From positions 8,911,001 to 8,975,000 of the forward strand of contig NZ_JACHMI010000001.1 of NCBI RefSeq assembly GCF_014207985.1: a stretch of 64,000 nt of DNA. The letters are read 5' to 3'. The translations under genes and the position numbers were made by a program. The notes beneath the pieces were generated by a model that was given only the letters and a program-made list of their open reading frames with translations, was not told where the DNA came from and did no database searches. Source of the DNA: Nonomuraea rubra (GTDB lineage: Bacteria > Actinomycetota > Actinomycetes > Streptosporangiales > Streptosporangiaceae). Positions within the stretch are counted from its first letter, which is position 1. Each line of letters opens with the position of its first letter. Below are positions 9,710 to 18,263 of the stretch, one piece after another.

Positions 9710-10855
9710 ATGCAGACGCGGGCAGCGATCGTGTGGGAACAGAACAAGCCCTGGCACGTCGAGGACATCGAGCTGGACGACCCGAAGGCCGGCGAGGTGA
9801 AGATCAAGCTCGCGGCCTCCGGGTTGTGCCACTCCGACGAGCACATCCTCACGGGTGACATGGTGCTCAGCCCGGAAGTCGCGGCGTTGACGGGCGTCAA
9901 GCAGTTCCCCATCATCGGGGGTCACGAGGGCGCGGGCGAGGTCGTCGAGGTGGGGCCCGGGGTGTCCACCTTGAAGGAGGGCGACCACGTCGTGCTGTCC
10001 TTCATTCCGGCGTGCGGCCGATGCTCGTCCTGTGCGCGCGGCCGGCAGCATCTGTGCGACCTCGGCGCGTTCCTGCTGGCCGGGCGTCAGGTCACCGACA
10101 TGACGGCCCGGCACCACACGGCGGACGGCGTCGATCTGGGCATCATGGCCTGCGCGGGGACGTTCGCCCCGTACACGGTCGTGGCCGAGAGCTCCTGCGT
10201 CAAGATCGATGACGGGGTTCCGCTGGACAAGGCCGCGCTCGTCGGGTGCGGCGTCACGACCGGCTGGGGTTCGGCGGTCAACGCGGCCGACGTACGCGCG
10301 GGAGAGACCGTGGTCGTCATCGGGCTGGGCGGGATCGGCATGGGCGCGGTGCAGGGTGCCGCGCTCGCCGGCGCGCGTCACGTGCTGGCCGTGGACCCGG
10401 TCGGCTGGAAGCGGGACAAGGCCGCCGAGTTCGGCGCCACCCACACGGCGGCCTCCATGGAGGAGGCCACGGCCAAGGCCGGCGAGCTGACCTGGGGCGC
10501 GATGGCCGACAAGGCGATCCTGTGCACCGGCGTCGCGACCGGCGACCTCATCCAGCCGATGATGAACATGGTCACCAAGGGTGGCCGGGGCGTCGTCACC
10601 GCGGTCGCCCCGATCCACCAGGAGGACGTCAAGCTCAATCTGTTCGATCTGTCGATGCAGCGCAAGGAGCTCGTCGGCTGCATCTTCGGCAACGCCAATC
10701 CCCGCCGCGACATCCCTCGCCTGCTGCGCCTCTACCAGGAGGGCAGGCTCAAGCTCGACGAGATGATCACCGCGACGTACACGCTGGACGAGATCAACCA
10801 GGGCTACCAGGACATGCGGGACGGCAAGAACATCCGCGGTCTCATCACCTTCTGA
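9710..10855 (+). CDS. NDMA-dependent-type zinc alcohol dehydrogenase
   Basis: A 381-residue class III-like zinc alcohol dehydrogenase. The catalytic zinc ligands are Cys40 and the His of GHE (72-73). The structural zinc site is C102-x2-C105-x2-C108-x7-C116, and the Rossmann motif is GLGGIGMGAVQG. The overall sequence fits the group whose NAD is bound tightly and re-oxidised in vitro by nitrosodimethylaniline; members co-occur with mycofactocin, the proposed natural acceptor. ATG at 9710 follows CAAGGGTGAGAGC. It faces right, toward the mftA cluster, and diverges from fadD across a 295-bp gap. Likely substrate: a primary or secondary alcohol released by the hydrolase. Confidence 0.88.
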   Translation: MQTRAAIVWEQNKPWHVEDIELDDPKAGEVKIKLAASGLCHSDEHILTGDMVLSPEVAALTGVKQFPIIGGHEGAGEVVEVGPGVSTLKEGDHVVLSFIPACGRCSSCARGRQHLCDLGAFLLAGRQVTDMTARHHTADGVDLGIMACAGTFAPYTVVAESSCVKIDDGVPLDKAALVGCGVTTGWGSAVNAADVRAGETVVVIGLGGIGMGAVQGAALAGARHVLAVDPVGWKRDKAAEFGATHTAASMEEATAKAGELTWGAMADKAILCTGVATGDLIQPMMNMVTKGGRGVVTAVAPIHQEDVKLNLFDLSMQRKELVGCIFGNANPRRDIPRLLRLYQEGRLKLDEMITATYTLDEINQGYQDMRDGKNIRGLITF

Positions 10856-11072
10856 CAGTTCGCCTTCGGCCATCGGCCTCCTTGTGCAACTGGGCGACGC
10901 TTTCGTCCTATGGCGGACCGGGCGCCGGCTGGCAGCCTCTTCCGGAGGCGGGGGCGTCTTCCAACGACAAGGGGTGAAGTGCGTCCACGCCTACCTAACG
11001 CATGAGAAGGCAACACGGTGAGCCCCGATACGAGGCCCAGGCCCGTCGGGACCGCACCGAAGGAGGCTGCAT

Positions 11073-12290
11073 ATGTCGAACCGGGCGCGTCGCCGGGCAC
11101 TTGTCGTAGGACTGGGCATCGCCGGAATCGCCACCGCCCTGCGATTGCAACAGATCGGCTGGACACCGCTTCTTGTCGAAAGGGCCTCCGCGCGTCGCTC
11201 CGGCGGCCATTTCATCGCGATGTTCGGTGCCGGCGCCGCTTCCGCGCGGCGGCTGGGCGTGCTGGACGCCATCGGGGATCGCACCCACCAGGATTTCGCC
11301 GCGTACGAGGTGAACCGCGCGGGACGCCGTCGCCCAGGCGTGGGTTTCGCCGACCTGCCCGGCAGGCCACGGACCCTGTTGCGCGGCGATGTGGAGCGGG
11401 GGCTGTTCTCCGCACTGCCCGACGATGTGGAGATCCGCTATTCCACCGTGCCGGCGCAGCTGGTTCAGGACGACCAGGGCGTCGAGGTCACCCTGCGCAA
11501 CACCGCCACAGGCGCCACGACCACGGATCGGTTCGACCTGGTCATCGGCGCCGACGGGACCCGCTCCACCATCCGTCAACTGGTCTTCGGCCCGCACCCC
11601 GAATACCTGCGCCCGCTGAAGTACATGATCGGTACGACCACGTTGAACGAGCCGGTCGAAGGCTTCTCCCTGAACGAGGGGCTGGTGCTGGCGGAGCCGG
11701 GACGTTCGGTATGGACCTTCCCCTTCAGCAACCGTGGACCGGGCCTGATGTTCTCCTATCGCACCGCCGATGTCGATCGCGAGTTCACCCGGCCGCCGAT
11801 CGAGTCCATCCGGGCGGCCTTCGGCCCTGAACCTCCCGGCGCTCTGCTGGAGCACCTGCTGGTCGAGTTCGGAGAGGCCACGGAATTCCTGTTCGACTCG
11901 GTGAACCAGGTCAAGATGCCACGCTGGCATCGCGGCCGGATCGTCCTGGTGGGCGACGCCGCGTGGTGCCTGTCCCTCTACTCGGGCATGGGCGCCTCCA
12001 CAGCCATCGCCGGCGGCGAACTGCTCGGCACCATGCTGGACCGTCACCGGGGGGATATGGCGGAAGCTCTCATGAGGTGGGAGGAGCGCATGCGGCCATT
12101 CGTCCTGCACGAGCAGAAGGGCGCTCTGGAACTGCGCACACTCTTCACTCCCCACGACCGCAAGGAACACCTTTACCGCAGCCTCTGGCTGCGTCTCATC
12201 CACACGCCGGTGCTCGGGGCCTTCATGGGCAAGGCCATTGACAACGGCGATGAGATGGCGAACAAGAATTTCGACGTCGCCGCGGCCTGA
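11073..12290 (+). CDS. FAD-dependent group A monooxygenase
   Basis: A 405-residue aromatic-hydroxylase-type flavoprotein. The N-terminal motif is VVGLGIAGIATA with an acidic residue at the end of the second strand (LLVER). The middle motif VIGADGTRSTIR is the DG motif, and LVGDAAWCLSLYSGMGASTAIAGGELL is the GD motif binding the FAD ribose and pyrophosphate. ATG at 11073 follows AAGGAGGCTGCAT. It opens the right-reading run of oxygenase and reductase genes before mftA. An NAD(P)H-linked hydroxylation of a cyclic substrate is likely; the TetX/PHBH-like family covers many substrates. Confidence 0.85.
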   Translation: MSNRARRRALVVGLGIAGIATALRLQQIGWTPLLVERASARRSGGHFIAMFGAGAASARRLGVLDAIGDRTHQDFAAYEVNRAGRRRPGVGFADLPGRPRTLLRGDVERGLFSALPDDVEIRYSTVPAQLVQDDQGVEVTLRNTATGATTTDRFDLVIGADGTRSTIRQLVFGPHPEYLRPLKYMIGTTTLNEPVEGFSLNEGLVLAEPGRSVWTFPFSNRGPGLMFSYRTADVDREFTRPPIESIRAAFGPEPPGALLEHLLVEFGEATEFLFDSVNQVKMPRWHRGRIVLVGDAAWCLSLYSGMGASTAIAGGELLGTMLDRHRGDMAEALMRWEERMRPFVLHEQKGALELRTLFTPHDRKEHLYRSLWLRLIHTPVLGAFMGKAIDNGDEMANKNFDVAAA

Positions 12291-12408
12291 CCGGCGGGCT
12301 GGCACTCGCACACACCGTGACGGCGCTCAGGCTCAATGCCCGCCGAGCCGTTCGGAGGACCCTGGGACGAAGACAAACGTCTGCATCGTACGGCTGAGGA
12401 GTCAACAC

Positions 12409-12960
12409 ATGGCGAACGGCTACGCTCAGGCCCCCCTGGACGGGCGTCTTCTCAGGACGGCGTTCGGGAAGTTTCCCACGGGCGTGGTCGCGGTTTGCGC
12501 GATGCACGGACAGGAGCGCGTGGGCATGGCCGTCTCGGCGTTCATGCCGGTGTCGCTCGATCCGCCGCTGCTCAGCGTGTGCATCCAGTTGTCGTCGACG
12601 ACCTGGCCGCGGCTCCGGGAGGCAGGCGTGGTGGGGGTGAGCGTGCTGAGCCGGGCGCAGCAGGCCCACGCGCGGCGGCTCGCCTCGAAGGAGGCCGATC
12701 GGTTCGCGGGTCTGGAGGTCACGCGGCTGGCGTCCGGGGCCGTCGTGGTCGACGGCACTCAGGCCTGGTTCGAATGCGCGATTCGTGAGTCGCACGAGGC
12801 AGGGGACCACGAAATCGTCGTCCTGGAGATTGTCCAGCTCCATGTGGAGTCGCACGCGGACGATCCCATGGTCTTCTTCGCGAGCGGTTTCCGTGGTCTG
12901 CGGCACGTGCAGGGCGGGAGTGCCGACGGTCGTGCCGGTCTTGAAGTCGCGCATTGGTGA
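12409..12960 (+). CDS. flavin reductase family protein
   Basis: A 183-residue split-barrel FMN-binding reductase of the HpaC/flavin-reductase-like family. It shows the F.TGV.AV start of the barrel, MAVSAFMPVSLDPPLLSVCI for FMN binding and the usual C-terminal strands. The ATG at 12409 has GGCTGAGGAGTCAACAC upstream. These proteins make reduced FMN for two-component oxygenases. The gene immediately downstream (33 bp away) is an LLM-class flavin-dependent monooxygenase, the natural consumer, so the pair probably forms one two-component monooxygenase. Confidence 0.86.
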   Translation: MANGYAQAPLDGRLLRTAFGKFPTGVVAVCAMHGQERVGMAVSAFMPVSLDPPLLSVCIQLSSTTWPRLREAGVVGVSVLSRAQQAHARRLASKEADRFAGLEVTRLASGAVVVDGTQAWFECAIRESHEAGDHEIVVLEIVQLHVESHADDPMVFFASGFRGLRHVQGGSADGRAGLEVAHW

Positions 12961-12992
12961 AAGGCATTTCCGTCGATCTATGGAGGGTAAGA

Positions 12993-14081
12993 GTGAGGTT
13001 CGCGGTCTTGTGCGTCCCGTACGCGTTGGATTATGCGGCCGGTACGGACAGCGTTTCCGACGTCATCGCCTGGGACCTGCAAGTCGCCTCATGGGCCGAT
13101 CAGTACGGCCTCGACGAAGTCTTCTTCGCCGAGCACCACACCCTCGGCCACGAGCCGAGTCCCGCCCCTGAGCTCATGATCGCCGCGGCATCGCAGCAGA
13201 CGACTCGCGTCCGGCTCGGAGCCCTCGGACATCTCGTTCCCTACCACAACCCTGTGGCACTGGCGCACAGGATGATCTGGCTTGATCACCTGACCGGTGG
13301 ACGATACGTCGCGGGCGTCGCGCCGGGTGCCTTCCCGACGGACGCGCAGCTCTTCGGGACAGGCATGGAGAACGCGCGCATGCTCGCCGAGGGTCTCGAC
13401 ATCATCCAGGCGATCTTCACCAAGCCCGGACCGTGGCGTATCGACGGGCGGTACTGGACCGCCGACATGCCCGAGTTCTCGTCCAGCGTGAACGGTCCGC
13501 ATCTCAAGCCTCTCCAGAGGCCGCATCCCGAGATCCTGATGACGGGCATGCAGCCGAAGTCGCCGACTCTCGCCGAGGCCGGCAAGCGAGGCCACAGCCC
13601 GGTCAGCCAGGAGGTGTCGAGCCAGACGCTCATCCGGCACTGGGAGACCTACGCCGAGGCGGCCGAGGCCGCCGGGCACACTCCACGCCGATCGAGCTGG
13701 CGCGTCACCAGGGATGTCTGGCTCGCGGACACCGACGAGGAAGCCCGCGAGCAGGTGCTGAGCGGCCCCCTGGGCGAGGTCTGGTCCAAGGTAAACCTCC
13801 CCCTGTTCAAGGACCTCGGACTGGGCTCGCTCCTGGCGGGAGCCGACGTGCCCGAGCACGATCTCTGCCTGGAGTGGCTCGTGGACAACTTCTTCCTGAT
13901 CGGCTCGCCGGAGACGGTCGCCAAGAAGATCGAGGCGTTTCATGCCGAGGTGGGCGGCTTCGGCACGCTGCTCATGGGCGCCCCTGGCCGCGGCCGGGAG
14001 CCGGACACCTATCGGCGCAGCCTCGAACTTCTCGGCTCAGAAGTGGCCCCCCGACTGTCCCACCTGGTGGCGGGCTCCTAG
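12993..14081 (+). CDS. LLM-class flavin-dependent monooxygenase
   Basis: A 362-residue bacterial-luciferase-like TIM-barrel protein. GTG at 12993 follows GGAGGGTAAGA at ideal spacing, so the upstream ATG is not needed. Family hallmarks are FFAEHH near residue 44, PYHNPVALAHRMIWLDHLTGG and PTDAQLFG, which resemble the limonene-monooxygenase-like branch, and a C-terminal GSPETV. It would use FMNH2 from the preceding flavin reductase and O2 to hydroxylate or epoxidise a substrate. A paralogue with the same block order lies at 32126-33211 on the other strand. Confidence 0.86.
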   Translation: MRFAVLCVPYALDYAAGTDSVSDVIAWDLQVASWADQYGLDEVFFAEHHTLGHEPSPAPELMIAAASQQTTRVRLGALGHLVPYHNPVALAHRMIWLDHLTGGRYVAGVAPGAFPTDAQLFGTGMENARMLAEGLDIIQAIFTKPGPWRIDGRYWTADMPEFSSSVNGPHLKPLQRPHPEILMTGMQPKSPTLAEAGKRGHSPVSQEVSSQTLIRHWETYAEAAEAAGHTPRRSSWRVTRDVWLADTDEEAREQVLSGPLGEVWSKVNLPLFKDLGLGSLLAGADVPEHDLCLEWLVDNFFLIGSPETVAKKIEAFHAEVGGFGTLLMGAPGRGREPDTYRRSLELLGSEVAPRLSHLVAGS

Positions 14082-14122
14082 AGGGGCCCCACCGCAATCA
14101 GCCAGCAACAGGGAGTGCCGTC

Positions 14123-14464
14123 ATGGTGAGTGCGAGATTCCAGCCGACCGACGTGCGTATGGACCCGTATCCGGTCGCTCCCGAGCGCTTGACACCGGGA
14201 GCGGAGGTCACGGTCTCCATGCTCTGGGAGCGGGAGGACGGGAGCGAGGTCGGCGCGGTGTGGGAGATGACGCCCGGCGTCCTCGACGACGTCCAGGGCA
14301 ACGAGTCGTTCGTCATCGTCAGCGGACGTTCGCGCGTGGACTTTCCCGACGGACGGGTCCTCGAGTTCGGGCCCGGAGACGCCGGCGTGCTCGCTCCTGG
14401 AGACACCTGCCGCTGGACGACGCTGGAGACGGTGCGCAAGGTCGTCGTCTTCCGACTCGGATGA
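14123..14464 (+). CDS. cupin domain protein
   Basis: A 113-residue single-domain cupin of the Cupin_3 (ureidoglycine-type) kind. It has VWEMTPGVLDD followed by ESFVIVSGRSRVDFPDGRVLEFGPGDAGVLAPGDTCRWTT, the two cupin boxes. The first box lacks the usual His-x-His metal pair, so it may bind a ligand without metal. ATG at 14123 follows AGGGAGTGCCGTC. It lies between the LLM monooxygenase and the SDR in a tight right-reading run. Function unknown; a small accessory or isomerase role in the same catabolic route is possible. Confidence 0.8.
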   Translation: MVSARFQPTDVRMDPYPVAPERLTPGAEVTVSMLWEREDGSEVGAVWEMTPGVLDDVQGNESFVIVSGRSRVDFPDGRVLEFGPGDAGVLAPGDTCRWTTLETVRKVVVFRLG

Positions 14465-14510
14465 ACCGCCACATCCGATCTGAATCGAACTGAAACAGGA
14501 GGTCAATGCC

Positions 14511-15275
14511 ATGCTGCTTGAAGGCAAGGTCGCCATCGTCACGGGAGCCGCCCGCGGACAGGGCGCGTCTCACGCGAGACACCTCGCGGAAGAGGGAGCG
14601 TACGTGCTCCTCACCGACATCCTGGACGACCAGGGCAAGGCAGCGGCGCAGGAGCTCCGGGACAAGGGTCACGGCGCCGGCTACGCACGGTTGGACGTGC
14701 GGGACAGCGCAGCGTGGAACGAGGTCGTCACGGAGCTCGTCGACGACAAGGGCTCGCTCGACATCCTGGTCAACAACGCCGGCGTCTGCGAGGTGTCGGC
14801 GGTGGAGGAGTGCTCCGACGAGGAGTGGGCGTTGATCATGGAGACCAACGCGGCCGGCATCCTGCGGGGTTGCCGCACGGCGATTCCCGCGATGAAGGCG
14901 ACGGGCGGTGGTGTGATCGTGAACACCTCCTCGGTCCAGGCCCTCAAGGGCAGCTGGGGGTACGCCGCGTACCAGGCGAGCAAGGCCGCCGTGCTGGGAC
15001 TGACACGATCGATGGCCATCACCTACGCCAAGGAGAACATCCGCGTCAACGCCATCGCCCCGTCAGCGGTGAACACGGCGATGCTGGAGCACGAGAAGGC
15101 GCACTTCGCCACGAACGAGTACTTCGACTTCGACACCTGGTTGTGGTCCCAGCCGATCAGCCGCGTCGCGGAGCCGGAGGAGGTGTCGAAGCTCGTGGTG
15201 TTCCTCGCCTCCGACCTCTCCGCCTACTGCACCGGCGGGGTGTTCCCCGTCGACGGCGGCCTCTCCGCCGGCTGA
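14511..15275 (+). CDS. SDR family oxidoreductase, RGQG type
   Basis: A 254-residue classical SDR. The cofactor motif is TGAARGQGASHARHL, then NNAGVCE, the catalytic Ser region VNTSSVQ and the YQASK catalytic Tyr-Lys pair; it ends FPVDGGLSAG. ATG at 14511 follows AACAGGAGGTCAATGCC. The RGQG motif echoes the SDR at 1059-1925 and the mycofactocin-coupled class, though this copy lacks the long C-terminal insert and is closer to 3-alpha/20-beta-hydroxysteroid dehydrogenases. It is the last gene before mftA (168 bp), consistent with one regulon. A mycofactocin dependence is inference. Confidence 0.84.
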   Translation: MLLEGKVAIVTGAARGQGASHARHLAEEGAYVLLTDILDDQGKAAAQELRDKGHGAGYARLDVRDSAAWNEVVTELVDDKGSLDILVNNAGVCEVSAVEECSDEEWALIMETNAAGILRGCRTAIPAMKATGGGVIVNTSSVQALKGSWGYAAYQASKAAVLGLTRSMAITYAKENIRVNAIAPSAVNTAMLEHEKAHFATNEYFDFDTWLWSQPISRVAEPEEVSKLVVFLASDLSAYCTGGVFPVDGGLSAG

Positions 15276-15443
15276 CCGATGAGGGCGACCGGCCGGCACG
15301 CCTGTGCTGGCAGGTCGTTCCAAGCGGGTGGCGCTCGTGCTCAATGCCTCGGGCGGCCGACATGACAGGGTCGGATCTCCGAGGCTGCCCGCCTGCCACC
15401 CACCCCATGAAGCACGGCAACGTCATTCAACGAAGGAGGAGTC

Positions 15444-15563
15444 ATGAACGACCCGATCATCGCGACCGGCCTGCCTGATGAGACCGCTCAGGAGTCCGAC
15501 GTGCTCACCGAGGACATGCTGCTCGAAGACGTGTCGATCGATGGCATGTGCGGCGTCTACTAG
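15444..15563 (+). CDS. mftA: mycofactocin precursor peptide MftA
   Basis: A 39-residue peptide. ATG at 15444 follows CGAAGGAGGAGTC. It has an acidic leader (residues 2-31, rich in Asp and Glu, with TEDMLLEDVSIDG) and ends in the invariant core IDGMCGVY at 32-39. In the known pathway MftB binds the leader, MftC decarboxylates and crosslinks the terminal Val-Tyr, MftE releases the Val-Tyr-derived dipeptide, MftD oxidises it to the redox-active form and MftF adds beta-1,4-linked glucose units. The stop is TAG at 15561-15563, 18 bp before the mftBC start. It is short enough for automatic gene callers to miss. Confidence 0.97.
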   Translation: MNDPIIATGLPDETAQESDVLTEDMLLEDVSIDGMCGVY

Positions 15564-15581
15564 CCAAGATCGGAACACGCG

Positions 15582-17093
15582 ATGACAAGCTTGCTGAATG
15601 ACGCATGGGAGCTTTCTCCCAATGTGGCATTGCGGCCGGAACCCTTCGGCGCGCTGGCCTACCACTTCGGCAACCGGCGTCTGTCCTTCATGAAACGCCC
15701 GGAGCTGGTCTCCGTCGTCCGCGCGCTCGCCGGCCTGCCCGACGCTCGTACCGCGCTGGTCCTGGCGGGGGTGTCCCCGGAGCAGTGGCCCGCCTACTCC
15801 TCCGCGCTGAGCGCCCTGGCCGACGCCGACATGATCAGACGGCGTACGCCGGGAGCGGCGCTCACGCCGCAGGCCGCACAACCGGCCGGAGGCCGTACCG
15901 GTACGGCCGGCGGAGGGCTCGTCAAGCGGTTCGAACTCGGCCTCGCCGCCCCGATCTGCCTGACCTGGGAGCTGACCTACGCCTGCAACCTGTCGTGCGT
16001 GCACTGCCTTTCCTCGTCCGGGCGGCGCGATCCTCGCGAGCTGAGCACGCGGCAGTGTGAGGCGGTGATCGACGAGCTGCAGGCGATGCAGGTCTTCTAC
16101 GTCAACATCGGCGGCGGGGAGCCGACGATCCGGCCGGACTTCTGGCACCTGCTGGACTACGCGGTGAGCCGCCGGGTCGGGGTGAAGTTCTCGACCAACG
16201 GGGTGCGCCTGACGCCCGAGCGGGCCCGGCGCCTGGCGGCCACCGACTACGTCGACGTGCAGGTGTCCCTGGACGGCGCCACGGCCGAGGTGAACGACCG
16301 GGTGCGCGGGCCCGGTTCGTACGCGACGGCGATGCGCGCGCTGGACAACCTGGCCGCCGCCGGATTCGAGAACGCGAAGCTGTCGGTGGTCGTCACGCGC
16401 GAGAACGCGGGCCAGCTCGATGAGTTCAAGGCGATCGCGGACGCTCACGGGGCGACGCTCCGGCTCACCCGGCTGCGTCCCTCCGGCCGTGGCGCGGACG
16501 TGTGGGACGAGCTGCACCCGACGGCCGAACAGCAGCGTGACCTGTACGAATGGCTGCTGCGATCGGGTGAGGACGTGCTGACCGGCGACTCGTTCTTCCA
16601 TCTGGCCGGCTACGGCGAGTCACTGCCGGGGCTGAACCTGTGCGGTGCGGGCCGGGTGGTGTGCCTGATCGATCCGATCGGCGACGTGTACGCCTGCCCG
16701 TTCGCGATCCACGACCGCTTCCGCGCGGGCAACCTGCTGTCCCCGGGAGGTTTCGCCCGGGTGTGGCGCGAGTCGGAGCTGTTCGCGGAGCTGCGTTCGC
16801 CGCAGACCGGCGGCGCCTGTACGGGATGCGCCTTCTTCGACTCCTGCCGGGGCGGCTGCATGGCGGCGAAGTTCTTCACCGGCCTGCCGCTGGACGGCCC
16901 CGACCCCGAATGCGTACAGGGCCACGCGGCCGACGCCCTGGCCGCGGCCGGGCGGACGGTGCCCCGGCCCAGCCAGGATCACTCCCGCCGCGTCCCGGTG
17001 CGGATCGGCCCGCGCCCCGCCGCTCCGCCGGTGCGCGCCTGCGCGGAGAGCCCGCTGGCCGGACTGGCCGTATCCCCGGAAAGAGGTCTGTGA
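15582..17093 (+). CDS. mftC: MftB-MftC fusion: peptide chaperone and radical SAM maturase
   Basis: One 503-residue frame contains two proteins that are usually separate. Residues 1-90 match MftB (the RRE-type leader-binding chaperone), with VALRPEPFGALAYHFGNRR as its most typical stretch. Residues 91-112 are a Pro/Gly/Ala-rich linker. Residues 113-470 are MftC: the radical SAM triad C135-x3-C139-x2-C142, GGGEP at 178-182, and a SPASM domain with Cys354, 361, 372, 413, 416, 422, 426 and 444 for auxiliary clusters. The last 50 residues are Pro/Arg-rich and not conserved. There is no internal stop and no internal ribosome site near the linker. It would decarboxylate the MftA C-terminal Tyr and crosslink Val-Tyr. 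The ribosome site before 15582 is weak. The stop overlaps the mftD start (TGATG). Confidence 0.95.
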   Translation: MTSLLNDAWELSPNVALRPEPFGALAYHFGNRRLSFMKRPELVSVVRALAGLPDARTALVLAGVSPEQWPAYSSALSALADADMIRRRTPGAALTPQAAQPAGGRTGTAGGGLVKRFELGLAAPICLTWELTYACNLSCVHCLSSSGRRDPRELSTRQCEAVIDELQAMQVFYVNIGGGEPTIRPDFWHLLDYAVSRRVGVKFSTNGVRLTPERARRLAATDYVDVQVSLDGATAEVNDRVRGPGSYATAMRALDNLAAAGFENAKLSVVVTRENAGQLDEFKAIADAHGATLRLTRLRPSGRGADVWDELHPTAEQQRDLYEWLLRSGEDVLTGDSFFHLAGYGESLPGLNLCGAGRVVCLIDPIGDVYACPFAIHDRFRAGNLLSPGGFARVWRESELFAELRSPQTGGACTGCAFFDSCRGGCMAAKFFTGLPLDGPDPECVQGHAADALAAAGRTVPRPSQDHSRRVPVRIGPRPAAPPVRACAESPLAGLAVSPERGL

Positions 17094-18262
17094 TGCCCGC
17101 TTGGTTCGAGACGGTGGCCGCGGCGCAACGCCGGGCCCGGCGCCGCCTGCCCAGGTCGGTGTACGCGGCCTTGCTGGCCGGCTCGGAGAAGGGCGTGACC
17201 TACCGCGACAACATGGGCGCGTTCGCCGAACTCGGCTTCGCGCCCCATGTCGCGGACCTGCCCGCCAAGCGTGACCTGTCCACCACCGTGATGGGCCAGC
17301 CCGTGTCCCTGCCGGTGCTCATCTCACCGACCGGCGTGCAGGCCGTGCACCCGGACGCCGAGGTGGCGGTCGCGCGCGCGGCCGCGGCCCGCGGCACGGT
17401 CATGGGGTTGAGCAACTTCGCCAGCAAGCCGGTCGAGGAGGTCGTCGCGGCCAACCCGCAGACCTTCTTCCAGATGTACTGGATGGGCACCAAGGAGTCC
17501 ATGACGGCGGAGATGGAGCGCGCCCGCGCCGCCGGCGTCAAGGGCCTGATCGTGACGCTGGACTGGACGTTCTCCCACGGCCGCGACTGGGGCAGCCCGT
17601 GGATTCCCGACCGGCTGGACCTCAAGGCCATGGTCAAGCTGTCGCCTCAGGCCCTGACCCGGCCACGCTGGCTGCTCGACTTCGTCAGATCCGGTCGCCT
17701 GCCCGATCTGACGGTGCCCAACGTGGTCCCGGCGGGGCAGCCGGCCCCGACGTTCTTCGGCACGTACGGCAAGTGGATGCAGACGCCGCCTCCCACCTGG
17801 GAGGACGTCGAGTGGATGCGGGAGCGGTGGGGCGGCCCGTTCATGGTCAAGGGCATCAGCCGGCTGGACGACGCCCGCCGGGCCGTGGCGGCCGGAGCCA
17901 CCGCGATCTCGGTGTCCAACCACGGGGGCAACAACCTGGACGGCATCCCGGCCAGCATCCGGCTGCTGCCGGCCATCGCCGAGTCGGTCGGCTCGCAGAT
18001 CGAGGTGCTGCTGGACGGGGGCGTGCGGCGCGGCGGCGACGTGATCAAGGCGCTGGCGCTCGGTGCGCGCGCCGTCATGATCGGGCGGGCCTACCTGTGG
18101 GGGCTGGCCGCCAACGGCCAGGCCGGGGTGGAGAACGTGCTCGACGTCCTGCGCAACGGGATCGACTCGGCGCTGCTGGGCCTCGGCCACGCCTCCGTCC
18201 ACGACCTGACCCCCTCCGACGTGGTGATCCCGCCCGGCTTCACCCGGGAGATCGGCACCTGA
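17093..18262 (+). CDS. mftD: MftD, FMN-dependent mycofactocin oxidase/dehydrogenase
   Basis: A 389-residue alpha-hydroxy-acid-oxidase-fold FMN enzyme. The catalytic His and Arg-type region is SNHGGNNLDG, with GGVRRGGDVIKALALGARAVMIGRAYLWGLAANG binding the FMN phosphate. In the mycofactocin pathway MftD deaminates the Val-Tyr-derived dipeptide product (AHDP) to the alpha-keto amide premycofactocin, creating the redox-active centre. The ATG at 17093 shares its A with the stop codon of mftBC, so translation is coupled; AAAGAGGTCTG lies just upstream. The length matches the family. Confidence 0.95.
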   Translation: MPAWFETVAAAQRRARRRLPRSVYAALLAGSEKGVTYRDNMGAFAELGFAPHVADLPAKRDLSTTVMGQPVSLPVLISPTGVQAVHPDAEVAVARAAAARGTVMGLSNFASKPVEEVVAANPQTFFQMYWMGTKESMTAEMERARAAGVKGLIVTLDWTFSHGRDWGSPWIPDRLDLKAMVKLSPQALTRPRWLLDFVRSGRLPDLTVPNVVPAGQPAPTFFGTYGKWMQTPPPTWEDVEWMRERWGGPFMVKGISRLDDARRAVAAGATAISVSNHGGNNLDGIPASIRLLPAIAESVGSQIEVLLDGGVRRGGDVIKALALGARAVMIGRAYLWGLAANGQAGVENVLDVLRNGIDSALLGLGHASVHDLTPSDVVIPPGFTREIGT

Positions 18263-18263
18263 G

